A DNA stretch of 64,000 nucleotides from Azadirachta indica (taxonomy: Eukaryota; Streptophyta; Magnoliopsida; Sapindales; Meliaceae), in the NCBI GenBank assembly GCA_022749755.1, contig CM040441.1:11099475-11163474 (forward strand), written 5' to 3'. Both the position numbers and the translations under genes were made by a program. The notes under the pieces are model-generated. The model searched no databases and was not told the DNA's origin. It worked only from the letters and a program-made list of their open reading frames with translations. Below are positions 1 to 11,355 of the stretch, one piece after another (position 1 is the first letter of the stretch; every line of letters starts with the position of its first letter).

Positions 1-673
1 AGCAGGTAGGATCTGCTTTCAATTTATTCCTCATTGAAGAAAGAATAATTTATTGGGTCATTAGTTTGTCAATACAAACATATTTAGTGCAGTCTTCTTA
101 ACCAGATCATTGTGAGCAAGAACCAGCTAGAGACAACTGTGTCCACTTTTAACTATTTCTTAAGATGAAGTTTGGTTGTCCCTTGAGTTGGATTGCTCCA
201 TTTTTGCATACTGGATTTTGTTGTGAATGTAGGCATTTTTGAAGCAGCAGCAGTAAATATGCCAAGTAACTAAAGGTTGAATTCATGGTATTTCATTGTT
301 AATATGCCCTCAGTTTTGCAGTGGCACTGGTTTTTAAACTAGTCTCATTCAATTTTATGTTAAGATCAATGGATGTATCACTTTTATCATGTCTATAGCA
401 TGTAGTATTTTATTTTCGTAAACTGTTAGCGGAACAAAAATCTGTTGGCAAAATTATTGGTTAGGAACTCTCATCCTTAAGTGCTAGGTTCTTGTATTAA
501 AATTTATTTTACTTGGGAATCCTTTCTTGAAAGAATTTTGAGTTGACAAGTTTTCAGATAGCACAAACCACCATACAGCCAACCGTTCTGCGGGTTATTT
601 TCTTTCAATTAGTTTCCTAGATTGTAATCACCAGAAGTTTGTTTAATTTTCATGTCTTATTGTGCATGATCTG

Positions 674-1702
674 TGTTAGAATTAAAATTAGACCTATTGT
701 TAGTTTTTACCTAGTTTGTTAAGGGTTCCTAAGTTTACGAGAATTCTTAGTTTATGTTGCTTTATTATTTCAATTTATATAAAGACATGTTTATATACTT
801 AGTTTATAATTCAAAAGAGATTCAATATAATTTTATTTTCTTTAACATGGTATTAGAGCAAATTTGATTTTAGGTTTGAGAGTCGACTTAGAAAAGTTTT
901 GATAGCGATGATGTGCTACCTTATAAAGTGGTTCTGAGCATGATTTAGTTTTCTACTCAAAAAACAAAAACAATCTGAAAACCTTAATTCAAGGTATGGA
1001 TTGACTCTCAGTACTGTTTGGATAAACTGTTCCGGGGTACTATAGGCTGGTACTGTTCACGATTCCTAATATGGCTGCCCCTTTTTTTACTACTCTTTGC
1101 CTATGGAAAGACATTAGCAGTTTTCTTGGCCTACTGAAAGGCACTACAAGTATTCTTTGCCTATGAAAGGCAGTATCAATATTCTTCACTTATGGAAGGC
1201 ACTCTTAACTTATGGAAAGGCATGATCAATATTTTTCGCCTATGGAAAGGCATAGTCGCATTTTTGGCCTAGAAAAAAGCACAGCCAATATTTCTTGCCT
1301 AAAAAAAAGCACAATTTGTATTTCTCTCGCCTAAAAAAAGGAATAATCAAGTATTTCTCTCACCTAAAAAAGGCACAATCAAGTATTTCTTACCTCTTAG
1401 AAGGCATAAGATCGCCTCTTGAAGGCACGAGTAGTTTTCTTCTATTTTTCGATGTTTTGGGATTTTCTTCTAATCGTATTAACTTCCAAACTTAAGTTTG
1501 TTCTATCATCTTAAGTTTGAGGGGGAGTGTTAGAATTAAAATTAGACTTATTATTAGTTTTTTTCCTAATTTGTTAAGGGTTACTAAGTTTACAAGGATT
1601 CGTAGTTTATGTTGTTTTATTATTTCAGTTTATATAAAAGCATGTCTATGTACTTAGTTTATAATTCAAAAGAGATTCAATATAATTTTATTTTCTTCAA
1701 CA
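674..1702 (+). mobile_element. TRIM-like non-autonomous LTR retrotransposon, copy 1
   Basis: Two direct LTRs, 674-847 (174 bp) and 1528-1702 (175 bp), both start TGTTAG and end AACA, with about 14 differences by eye. Directly after the left LTR is TGGTATTAGAGC, close to the primer-binding site for initiator tRNA-Met used by plant Copia/TRIM elements. Directly before the right LTR is a polypurine tract (GAGGGGGAG). Flanks are ATCTG/ATCTT, a 5 bp target duplication with one mismatch. The ~680 bp interior has no gag or pol coding potential, so the element is non-autonomous. It lies in an intron in the sense orientation of the host gene, its right end 46 bp before the splice acceptor. A second copy is at 60534-61482. 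Confidence 0.9.
1090..1430 (+). repeat. Array of short hairpin repeats inside TRIM copy 1
   Basis: About eleven degenerate units spaced roughly 25-40 bp apart share the plan TTCTTGCCT-atgga-AAGGCA, so each can fold as a 4-6 bp stem (GCCT/AGGC) with a short loop. The first units have loops like ATGGA or ACTGA, the later ones A-rich loops, the last two CTTAG and CTTGA loops. Some units have lost one stem arm (for example those around 1270 and 1300). The same array, also degenerate, is present in TRIM copy 2 in the opposite orientation. Confidence 0.75.
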
Positions 1703-1748
1703 ATCTTAAACAATTGAATTGAGCAATTTCTTTCTTATTTTTTAACAG

Positions 1749-4700
1749 GTTCAAATTAAGAATGCATGGAATACAAGTGGATAATCAGTTGCCATTAACT
1801 CTGCTGCCAGTTCTTTTAAGACCACAGAGAGTTGGGGAGGAGAATGATTACATCTTGAAATTTTCCATGACTATGCAGACAAATGGGTCCCTGGATCTAT
1901 GTGTCTATCCATATGTTGGTTTCCATGTAAGCTTTCCTATCTTTTGATCAGGTATTTTGATATTATGATATATTTCCTATATAATTTTAATTATGTTTGC
2001 ACTGGATGCCTTTGGCCAGGGACCTGAAAATTCTGCATTTCTGATAAACATTCATGAACCTATTATTTGGCGTCTTCATGAGATGATCCAACACATCAAC
2101 ATCAGTAGGTTATATGATGCTCGAAGAACTGCTGTATCAGTTGATCCATTCATTCAAATTGGGTATGACGTCCTTCAAATTTCACAACATAATGACTGTT
2201 CTTCTCTGTATTTTGATTGGCTGTCAATTATCCGATAATCTTGTTACCTGGAATTACAGTGTTCTCAACATCTCGGAAATTCGATTCAAAGTGTCAATGG
2301 CAATGTCACCTAGTCAACGTCCAAGGGGAGTACTGGGGTTTTGGTCATCCTTGATGACTGCATTGGGGAATACTGAAAATATGCCAGTAAGCGATATGAT
2401 TTACTACTTACTACATCTACAACTTGGAGCATTAAAATATATTTGATGTTACCAAACTGTTTATTTATTGGTAGTCAGTGCGACTCTGTAGGGATTCTTG
2501 ATATGGATGATTATCTAGATTTTTGAAATTTTACATAGGCTGCATTCTGCAGAATGTAATAGAAAATTTGAAAATGACATCTCTTTCTGTATTAATCAGG
2601 TCAGAATAAATCCAAGATTTCATGAGAACGTGTGCATGAGGCAGAGTAGCATGATTAATGATGCTATTTCAAATATTAAAAAGGATCTTCTTGGCCAACC
2701 TCTGCAGTTGCTATCTGGTGTTGATATATTGGGCAATGCTAGCAGTGCTCTTGGACATATGAGTAAAGGTGTGGCTGCCTTATCAATGGACAAGAAATTC
2801 ATCCAGAGCAGGCAGAAACAGGTTTGCTTATAAGCTTGAGATCTTGATTTATGCATTTGAATCATTGTTGCTCATGGACTAATGATTGACTGACGTTATT
2901 TAAAGGTTTATCGTGCATAACATAAGGGATCTGTGTGGACTAATTGTACGTGTAGCTTGCTCTGTAGTTGTAAGACTGAACTTAGATTGTTGTAATAGAT
3001 AGAATGGAGATATGGTGTGATGCTATTCAATCACCATGTGTCTATTCACACCGGCAGATTGGAAAAATAAGCCAACTTGTAATGTCAATTGATGAATTTA
3101 ATGAGTTTTCATATTCATCTTGTATATTTGTAGCAAGCAATTTATAACAAGAAACAGATTGGTGCGAAGAAAGAAGTTAACTGTTTTTCTTGTCTGAGAT
3201 ATGTTTCAAATCATGAGGAAACATTTTGCATTGTAGTGCAAGGTTCTGAGGCTTACTGTACCATGTTGAAACTGATATCTTCAAAAGTGAACCAGAGGTC
3301 CACAAACTTTCAACCTCTATGCTGTTAAGGACTAGAAAACTATACAATTAACTCACTGTATCAAGTATACCGTATAAACAAGAGACATAGTAAGAAATAA
3401 AAAACTGGAAACAACAAAATTAACCCACGATTGTATCCATGATTGTATCCCAATCAAGCTGGATGAAAACAAATGAAGAATCTTGAAGCTCCTTGGAACC
3501 AAGGCCCATAGACAATGATTCAGTGAATATAAATTTTTGAAACAATTAACACATATTATTCTTTTCAACGATTGTTCATTGTTATGCTAATTCCTTAGCA
3601 TCTTATCCAGCTCATTCAAAAATTAAATGATTCATGCTCTATGCTATACTTACGTGCTAGTTTCCTGACTACCTGTTTATCCATTTACATACACTGACAC
3701 ACTGACACATCATTCGTATTTTCTATCCAATCTATGATGTATTGCAGGAGAGCAAGGGTGTTGAGGACTTTGGTGATGTAATCAGGGAGGGAGGTGGAGC
3801 ACTAGCCAAAGGCCTATTCAGAGGTGTTACTGGTATATTAACAAAGCCTCTTGAAGGTGCAAAATCTTCTGGTGTTGAAGGTTTTGTTCAGGGTGTTGGA
3901 AAAGGGATAATTGGTGTAGCTGCCCAACCTGTGAGTGGGGTTCTTGATCTTCTTTCAAAAACTACTGAAGGTGCAAATGCTATGAGAATGAAGATAGCAT
4001 CTGCTATAGCTTCGGATGAGCAACTTCTGCGTAGGAGACTGCCACGGGTAATTAGTGGTGATAATTTGCTTCGGCCATATGACGTGTACAGAGCCCAGGG
4101 ACAGGTACCGGTTTCTTCTTTTTAATAACAAGAAGGAAATTAAATCTGCTTAGGTGATAGGCACTAATTCTGACTTGCTGTAACTCAGCTACATTAGAAG
4201 ACGACTTGTGATTTGGACCTATTAGGATTGTTAAGCGGTCTTGTAATCGGTGATTCTGAGAATACTGAATCCTAGTTTAATGCAGATGTCAGTGAAAAGA
4301 GTTGGAAACTATTTCTAGCAGATAAAGGAGACAGAAACCATGCAGAGAATTAGGAAACATCTCCAGAACAAAATCTCCATGTCATAACTTATTTAAACTG
4401 ATATTTAGAGCTTTAATTCCTTTAATCATTTGCCTGCAGTATATTAACTTTGACTTCAAGTTGTTTTTCATCTTGAAGGTTATACTACAATTGGCAGAAT
4501 CAGGTTCCTTTTTTGGCCAAGTTGATCTGTTTAAGATACGTGGGAAGTTTGCCTTATCAGATGCTTATGAAGATCACTTTATATTGCCAAAAGGAAAAAT
4601 TCTTATGATCACTCATCGCAGAGTTATATTGCTGCAAGTAAGTTCTATTCATTAGAGACTTTTTGATGCTACTACACACACTTTTGGGGGACCCGAATAA

Positions 4701-5471
4701 AGTGAGAGCTTGTAATTTTGTGTTTTCCAGCAACCGTCCAACATTATTGCTCAGAGGAAGTTTAGTCCAGCAAGGGATCCCTGTTCTGTTTTGTGGGATA
4801 TCCGGTGGGATGACCTTGTGACAATGGAATTGACTCATGGAAAGAAAGACCACCCAAAAGCTTTACCTTCAAGGCTTATAATTTATCTGCACATCAAATC
4901 AACAGAAGCAAAGGAACAAGTTCGTATTATAAAATGCAACCGTGACACTCATCAGGCTCTAGAGGTTTATGCTTCAATTGAGCGAGCAAGGAATACCTAT
5001 GGACTTCTTCTATCAAAGGTTAGTTTCTACAGCTCATGTCATTCGTGTTGACTCTTTAAGCCTTGTACTTATTCAACCTTATCGAGTCTTCTCCTTCTAT
5101 TCTTTTCTGTCACATGCTTTTTTACACATTATAGGATTTTGGATAAGAATAAAATATCACTGAGGTCTATGGATCAGTGCTGTGTAAAAAACCTTTTAAA
5201 TGTTCAGTCCGTGTTTTATGCTAATGTTCTTCCCAACAGGTTTGGGGGGCTTTTTTTTTTTTTTTCTTTTTTTTTCCCCTCGTGTTGTAGTGAAAACCTT
5301 GGCAATGTTTTGCAGGAAATGGGGAAAAAGAAAGTTATGAAACCATATTCACCGCTGGCTGATGACACTGGCATGGAAGAAATACCAAAAGGAGGAGTTT
5401 GCATTTGGTCTCCTCAACAAATGCCTTCATCAGTTCATTTAAGTTCAACTTTTGGTGGCAACAGTAGTTGA
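1749..5471 (+). CDS. VPS13-type lipid-transfer protein, C-terminal exons (5' part outside the window)
   Basis: Eight exons are visible: 1749-1926, 2020-2162, 2260-2386, 2600-2821, 3748-4104, 4479-4637, 4731-5018 and 5316-5471 (stop TGA). All have GT-AG junctions and join in frame (~540 residues). The first exons read FKLRMHGIQVDNQLPLTLLP and continue through PENSAFLINIHEPIIWRLHE, typical of the VPS13 region before the C-terminus. The 3748 exon is glycine-rich (GVGKGIIGVAAQPVSGVLDL), the VPS13 C-terminal amphipathic segment. The last exons (DLFKIRGKFALSDAYEDHF onward) resemble the PH-like tail of plant VPS13s. The family forms rod-shaped bridges moving lipids between organelle membranes. The large N-terminal portion lies before base 1. 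Confident on family; the exact plant paralogue is not determined. Confidence 0.88.
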
Positions 5472-6585
5472 GTTCTATCAGTGCCCATACAGAAATATGG
5501 TTTAAAGATTTCTGCAATTGTCAGATCATAAAACCCTTGCCCCTTAGCCAGCTTCCGAAGGTAAGCGTTGGATTATTGGATGTTCTTTTCTGATCTACTA
5601 TTTCTTGTTGGAAAAGAAACTCATATTCCTTCATTCCCATTTTAAGGCACTGATTTCTCACTGAAGGGATGTCCTTTGTTGCTCTCTGTAAAGACTAATA
5701 TGCAAGTTTTGCTTATGATAGAAATAATTTGCAGGTAGAAAACTTTACACCAATGAGGAGGTTGTTTATTGAAACATTCTCTGGGGCGTTTGGAGTACAA
5801 GAACACTCATCCCAACCAAATGTAAATTAGAATGACCGCAATTTACAGGAAGTTACAAATACATGTTGCAATCAATTGCCACAAATACGTGTTGCAATCA
5901 GTCGCCAGCACAGCTACAAACTTGTACAGCGTTTCTGATATTATTGTATATACTGCCCGAGTATTATTTACAGAAATTTCACGGGAAGACGACAATTTTG
6001 CTGGTTTAGGTAAAATTAGATTAGAATCATGTAGTACAAGTATATGTACTGAATAAACTAAATTTTCAGATCTCATGAATGTCAGATCTTTGAGACACCT
6101 CGCTTTCCTTAAAGTTGGGTAGTTCGACCTAAAACCAAATAAACTGTTTGAAATTATTGTTATATTTAAGTTAAAATTGTTGTGGAATGGAATCAATGGT
6201 TTGTCAAATATAAATGATTTGCGTGATTGATGGTGAAGTTGCTAACGATTGATGGATTAACCACTAATTATCATTGTGCTGGATGAATTATACTTTCACA
6301 ATTGAGCGCTTGTCACTAGCACTCCTACTTAAATTGAAATATTTGAAAAAGTATTTGATGAACGCATCGTTAGTGTATTTTTTATTAATATTTTATATAA
6401 TGAGATATAATATTTTATTACAAAATTAAGATCACAATACTTCAATTTGAAACATATATTTAATTTGATGCTTGTATTTGCTTTATCACTTATCACGTAT
6501 TAAAAAGTCGCATTGCTTAGTATTAGTCAAAGTTATCCTCAACTCTCAAGGTTCAATGGACAGTCATGCAAACGACTTTTGTCTT
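5472..6585. other. 3' UTR and intergenic DNA after the VPS13-type gene
   Basis: The first few hundred bases are probably 3' UTR. The rest is AT-rich with short open frames only. No gene, RNA gene or repeat family was recognised. Confidence 0.5.
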
Positions 6586-6589
6586 AACT

Positions 6590-6886
6590 CTCAACTGACA
6601 ACCCACTAATGTCTGAAAACCTGAAATCTAACAGGACTCAAAACGTCGAAAAACAACTTTTTGTTTCAGAAAACAGAAATTACACTTTCGCAGTATTATC
6701 TCAAAGCTTATCAAGGATCTGCTTCAACTTTGCTCCCCTTAATTAGTATCATGAACACTAAGTTTGTTCAAAATGAAGAACTATTCAGGTAGATTGTTGA
6801 TTATGGCTCTAGCTATAATCTTGGTTGTCAGTTACAGCTTTCTTAAGGCCATTGCCACCCATATACTATCGAGCTTTCCGAAAACT
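6590..6886 (+). pseudogene. Truncated 5' duplicate of the downstream galactosyltransferase gene
   Basis: Bases ~6600-6765 match the 5' UTR of the intact gene at ~7995-8155 (shared stretches include CAACCCACTA, TTTCAGAAAAC and ATCTCAAAGCTT). From ATG 6773 the frame reads [20 protein letters not shown], nearly the same as [20 protein letters not shown] of the intact gene. Similarity stops after ~25 codons, and a 38-residue open frame ends at TAA 6884-6886. The copy lacks the ~330 bp that separate UTR and ATG in the intact gene. The removed segment does not match an exact splice, since the copy keeps TAAGTTT of the donor side, so this looks like a DNA-level duplication with a deletion rather than a retrocopy. 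No galectin or catalytic domain remains. Confidence 0.85.
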
Positions 6887-7980
6887 TAAGGCCACTTTCC
6901 AGTGGGTTAAGGTTTTCCACCGCTTAAGAGTGGGAACTTGGAACTTTTGAGCGCCCTTGTAACCACGTGTACCATGATCAAAATTTTAGGAAAATTTTCC
7001 TTTATAATCACATTATTTAAACCAATTTTTTAGAAATAGTCACATATAAGATTCTTTTTTATTTTTAGTTAGACCTCACCATCAACTTATAGTTTCAATA
7101 CAAAAAAAAACCTAATTTCGAGTTTATACTCAGAAACTAACACTTGTTGAAAATTTGTATTCAAAATGAACACTGGTTTGGAGTTTGTGTTTTAAACTAA
7201 CATTAAGCAAAAAGCTTCTACTCAAAGCAAACACTAGTTTTAAACTTCCAGTTTTGTGTTCCAACGCTAGACGTTTTAGCAAATTAAAACTATATTTTCG
7301 AGTATGACTTAACTTGATTGCTTTTCCAGTTTTGTGTATTGTTTAATGTGCATGAACTCTGAAACGTTGTTCGTGTGCACATGTGCAAATATGGGATTGG
7401 CGACAGAGCATTTGGAGAGTTGGATTATCCCAAACAATATATCGGATTCGGATGGTCCAGAGATGAGCGGACTCAATGTGAGTCTCAGACATAATCATGG
7501 TGCTTTTTCTGCTTAATAATTGGGGCCAGGCCAGCTTCATTGTTCAATTATTTGATAAATATTTTAATTAGTAATAGTATACGCTCGCTCAATGAATGGA
7601 TTTTCGTTCCTGGCTTATGTATATAACGGTCAAGGCCCTAAATTAACTGCCGATATTATCGAAATTTAAATGGAATATTTTTAGGCTATAAATTGCCCTC
7701 GGGACCTAAAATGGGCATTCCAAAGTCTGACAGAGTACCCAGACAGAAGGAACTGGAAGTACAACTAGTTCGTTGCAGCCAATTTGATGCCTGCCTTGTC
7801 TTCAACTCTGAAAGGGTTATTTCACGTCATTTCACATCTTATTATTTTGCATTATAATTTAAAATTCTATAATTTGTGTACCATTTTTGCAAATTTCCTA
7901 ATATGCTTTTATCAGTCGAAATTACCCTTCAACTCCTCCCAAGTTTCGACATACGCAGACTTTCAACCAACTCCACCTCA
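6887..7980. other. Spacer between truncated and intact galactosyltransferase copies
   Basis: AT-rich DNA with several short open frames but none with recognisable protein similarity. It presumably holds the promoter of the intact gene in its right half; no clear TATA box was identified. Confidence 0.4.
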
Positions 7981-8462
7981 CCTGAACTCAACTCAAAACC
8001 CACTACTGTCTCAAAAACCCGATATCTGAGAAGCTCAAAACTTCGAAAACAGCTTTTGGTTTCAGAAAACAAAGTTACACCTTAGCAGTATCATCTCAAA
8101 GCTTCTCAACGATCTCCTTCGGCTTTCTCCCACTTCTATTAGTATCAGCAACAGTAAGTTTCCCACTTCATTTTTGCTTGCAGAAATGATGTGGCTTTAT
8201 TTTGTATTCACCTAACTCACCCATTTGTTAATTTTGGAGTTTCTTTTGGCTGATTTTGCTTAGTAACTAATTATGGTTGAAATTGTTTCTTCAATGTGAT
8301 TTGGACATTTGGTTGACAGTTAAAAATTTTTTTGATTTGGGATGTAAAAGTGGAAGAACATGATGGAAGACTGCAATTCAAGAACTTGGAAATGTCTGCA
8401 TAATTGCTTACAGCTAGTCAGCTAGCACTTTATGAACTTACTAAACATAAGAGTGTGTAATT

Positions 8463-11355
8463 ATGAAATCAGTTAAATTAGCTTTCCCTTTCTTCAAAAT
8501 GAAGAATTGGTCAGGTGGGTTGTTGATTATGGCTCTAGCTATAATCTTGCTTATCAGTTACAGTTTTATGGGAAGCCAACCTCAGCAAAAGCATAAACAA
8601 TCAGCTTATGAATTCTTCAGAAATCATCCAGCTGAAGATTCTGATGTGAAGGCAAGCCAACGAGTAAGGTCTAGTCCTCCAACCGAAGTGAACAAAGCAC
8701 ATAAGTTTTTCAAGAAGCCCCGTATTGTAAATGTTGAAGGACTGAAAGACCTTTATGCTCCCAAAAATCTTTCGGGTGAAGGGTTGAAGCCCTTGCTTGC
8801 ATGGGCTCATATGCATTTACTACTGGCTAGATCCGATGGTTTGCCTGAAACAAGTCAAGGCATTAGAGAAGCTGCTATAGCATGGAAAGATTTGTTGTCA
8901 ACTATTGAGGAGGAGAAAGCCTCCAAGTTTAGTAGTCATATTAACAAAGTAAAAAACTGTCCTCCCTTTGTCAGTAACCTTAATAGGACATTATCGAGCA
9001 GTGGAGTCTTAGTTGAGGTGCCGTGTGGTCTGGTTGAGGATTCTTCGATTACACTGGTAGGCATCCTTGATGGGCGCCTTCGAAGTTTCCAAGTTGAACT
9101 TATAGGCTCACAACTTTCTGGAGAGCCAATGCCGCCAATCATATTGCATTACAATGTCAGCCTGCCAGGGGATAATATGACAGAAGAGCCGTTCATAATT
9201 CAAAATACATGGACTAATGAGCTTGGGTGGGGCAAAGAGGAAAGATGCCCTGCACATGGTTCTGATAACAGCCTGAAAGGTATATTGCTGACAATTTTGT
9301 ATCTGTCATGCATACATTATATAGACTGTAGAGTCAATTTCATGTGAACTTGCTGGTATACATTTGACTTTCTTGCTGATGATTATCCTATACAAAATGA
9401 ACAACATTAATAGATCTTATAGACTATATGGTATAGTTGGACTCCGTGCAGTAGTAAATGTTGTTGATAAAAATGTAAATTAAATAATTATGACATGCTT
9501 TTTATCATTGTAGGGATATCTAAGGTGGGAACCGTTGAATACCACAGTGTGAATTTCAATAATATAAATTTTCTTCTTTCTTTTTGATAACTTTTTGCAT
9601 CCCTTTTTTATTCATACAAATTGGAAGGAAATTCCTCACAATCAGTAATCTAACATGTCATAGCAACCACTACAGTTGACGGACTTGTTCTTTGCAATGA
9701 ACAAGTTATGAGAAAAATTGTGGAAGAGAATCAAAATTCAAGTCATCCTAGCAATGACATGTTGGCCAATGTTTCCCAAGGAGGTGTTCATGAAACCGCT
9801 AATTTTCCTTTTGTGGATGGGAATCCATTCACTGCCACACTATGGGTTGGATTGGATGGGTTCCATATGACTGTGAATGGAAGGCATGAAACTTCATTTG
9901 CATATAGAGAGGTAAGGTATGAGTTCTTAGCAATTATGGATGAAAATGAGAATTTGGATGATGCTTGCAAAATATGCTTTTCTTGTAGGATTGATCCCTC
10001 ACATGTTTGATGCCTTTCTACTAACGCAGAAACTTGAACCATGGTCTGTTACTGGAGTTAAAGTGGCTGGTGGTGTAGATTTGTTTTCTGCGTTCGCCCA
10101 ACGCTTGCCTGTCTCGGAAGACCATGATTTAGTTGTTGATGTTGAGCATCTCAAAGCTCCTGTGGTTCCCAAGAAAAGACTTGTAATGTTGATCGGGGTT
10201 TTCTCTACTGGAAACAATTTTCAACGTCGCATGGCAATGAGAAGGACTTGGATGCAGTATCCCGATGTACGTTCTGGGGATGTAGCTGTCCGGTTTTTCA
10301 TTGGCCTTGTAAGTAAAGAATGATAGCTATATTATTCTTACCAGGATAATCTTCATATTCTTCAATATAATGTGGCTTTGCTCAAACTCCTGCAGCACAA
10401 GAACAGGCAAGTCAACTTTGAGCTGTGGAAAGAAGCTCAAGCATATGGAGATATCCAAATTATGCCCTTTGTTGATTATTATAGGCTAATCAGTCTGAAA
10501 ACTATTGCAATTTGCATTTTTGGGGTATGTTAATACAATATAGAGCATAAATTCTGTTAAATCTTTTCCGTCACTTTCTAGATTTACTCATTATTCAATT
10601 GATTACATATGCAGACCAAAATCCTCTCGGCTAAATACATCATGAAAACAGATGATGATGCTTTTGTTAGAATTGATGAAGTTCTCACAAGCCTCAAGGA
10701 GAAGCCATCTAACGGCCTCTTACATGGTCGTATATCTTATGACCCATCACCTCATAGGGACAAAGATAGCAAATGGTATATCAGTAACAAGGTATCCATC
10801 TCAGTCAAACATCATTTTTATGTAGAAGAATGTCATTGCACTTGAATAGAATTATAATAAGTATTCTTTCTGTACAGGAATTGCCACATGCCTCGTACCC
10901 GCCATGGGCACATGGTCCAGGTTATATCATCTCACGGGACATTGCAAAATTCATTGTTCGAGGACAGCAGGAAAGAGATCTCCTGGTAAAAATTGGAAGA
11001 TCAATTTTTTATGAAGAACATTTGCATGACTTTTTCATTGCTACCAAGCGTTCCTCTTGAGCATAATATAGCATTGAACTTTACTGGTGACAAATTATTC
11101 GTTAACTTTGCCGATATGCTTTCATGCAACTTTTTTTTCACTTTTCAGCTTTTCAAACTAGAGGATGTTGCAATGGGTATATGGATTGAACAATTCAAGA
11201 ACAGCGGTAAAGAAGTGCATTACATGAGTGATGACAGATTCTACAATGCAGGATGTGAATCAGATTATATTCTTGCCCATTACCAAAGCCCCAGAATGAT
11301 GTTATGCCTATGGGAAAAGCTGCAGAAAGATCACCGAGCTTTCTGCTGCGAGTAA
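8463..11355 (+). CDS. GALT1-type beta-1,3-galactosyltransferase (galectin plus GT31 domains)
   Basis: Seven exons: 8463-9279, 9676-9911, 10030-10308, 10396-10524, 10615-10791, 10878-10985, 11149-11355 (stop TAA), all GT-AG, 1953 nt, 650 residues from the first ATG. The in-frame ATG at 8499 (MKNWSGGLL) is the likelier start, because the truncated upstream copy and known family members begin there, giving 638 residues. Type II Golgi topology: a hydrophobic anchor ([18 protein letters not shown]) near the N-terminus, a galectin-like domain ([12 protein letters not shown] to VAGGVDL), then a GT31 catalytic domain with the metal-binding [12 protein letters not shown] (D500-D502), [10 protein letters not shown] and [10 protein letters not shown]. 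It ends in HRAFCCE. Architecture and intron positions resemble Arabidopsis GALT1, which adds beta-1,3-galactose in Lewis-a N-glycans. Related galectin-GT31 proteins modify arabinogalactan proteins, so the acceptor is inferred. Confidence 0.93.

Larger units (their letters stand above)
1..1748 (+). other. Intron upstream of the first visible VPS13 exon
   Basis: No coding exon of the VPS13-type gene is recognisable here. The stretch ends in a TTTAACAG acceptor just before the exon at 1749. Its central part (674-1702) is an LTR element annotated separately. The remaining ~670 bp on the left is AT-rich with no recognised feature. Confidence 0.6.

Noticed and set aside
1090..1430. Regularly spaced palindromic repeats resembling a CRISPR array
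   Set aside because: Plant nuclear context, units and spacings are degenerate, and the array lies between LTRs of a retroelement; a homologous array is in the second copy.
7334..7516. 60-codon open frame between the two galactosyltransferase copies
   Set aside because: Not recognisable, overlaps an equally long antisense frame, and no splice or domain support.
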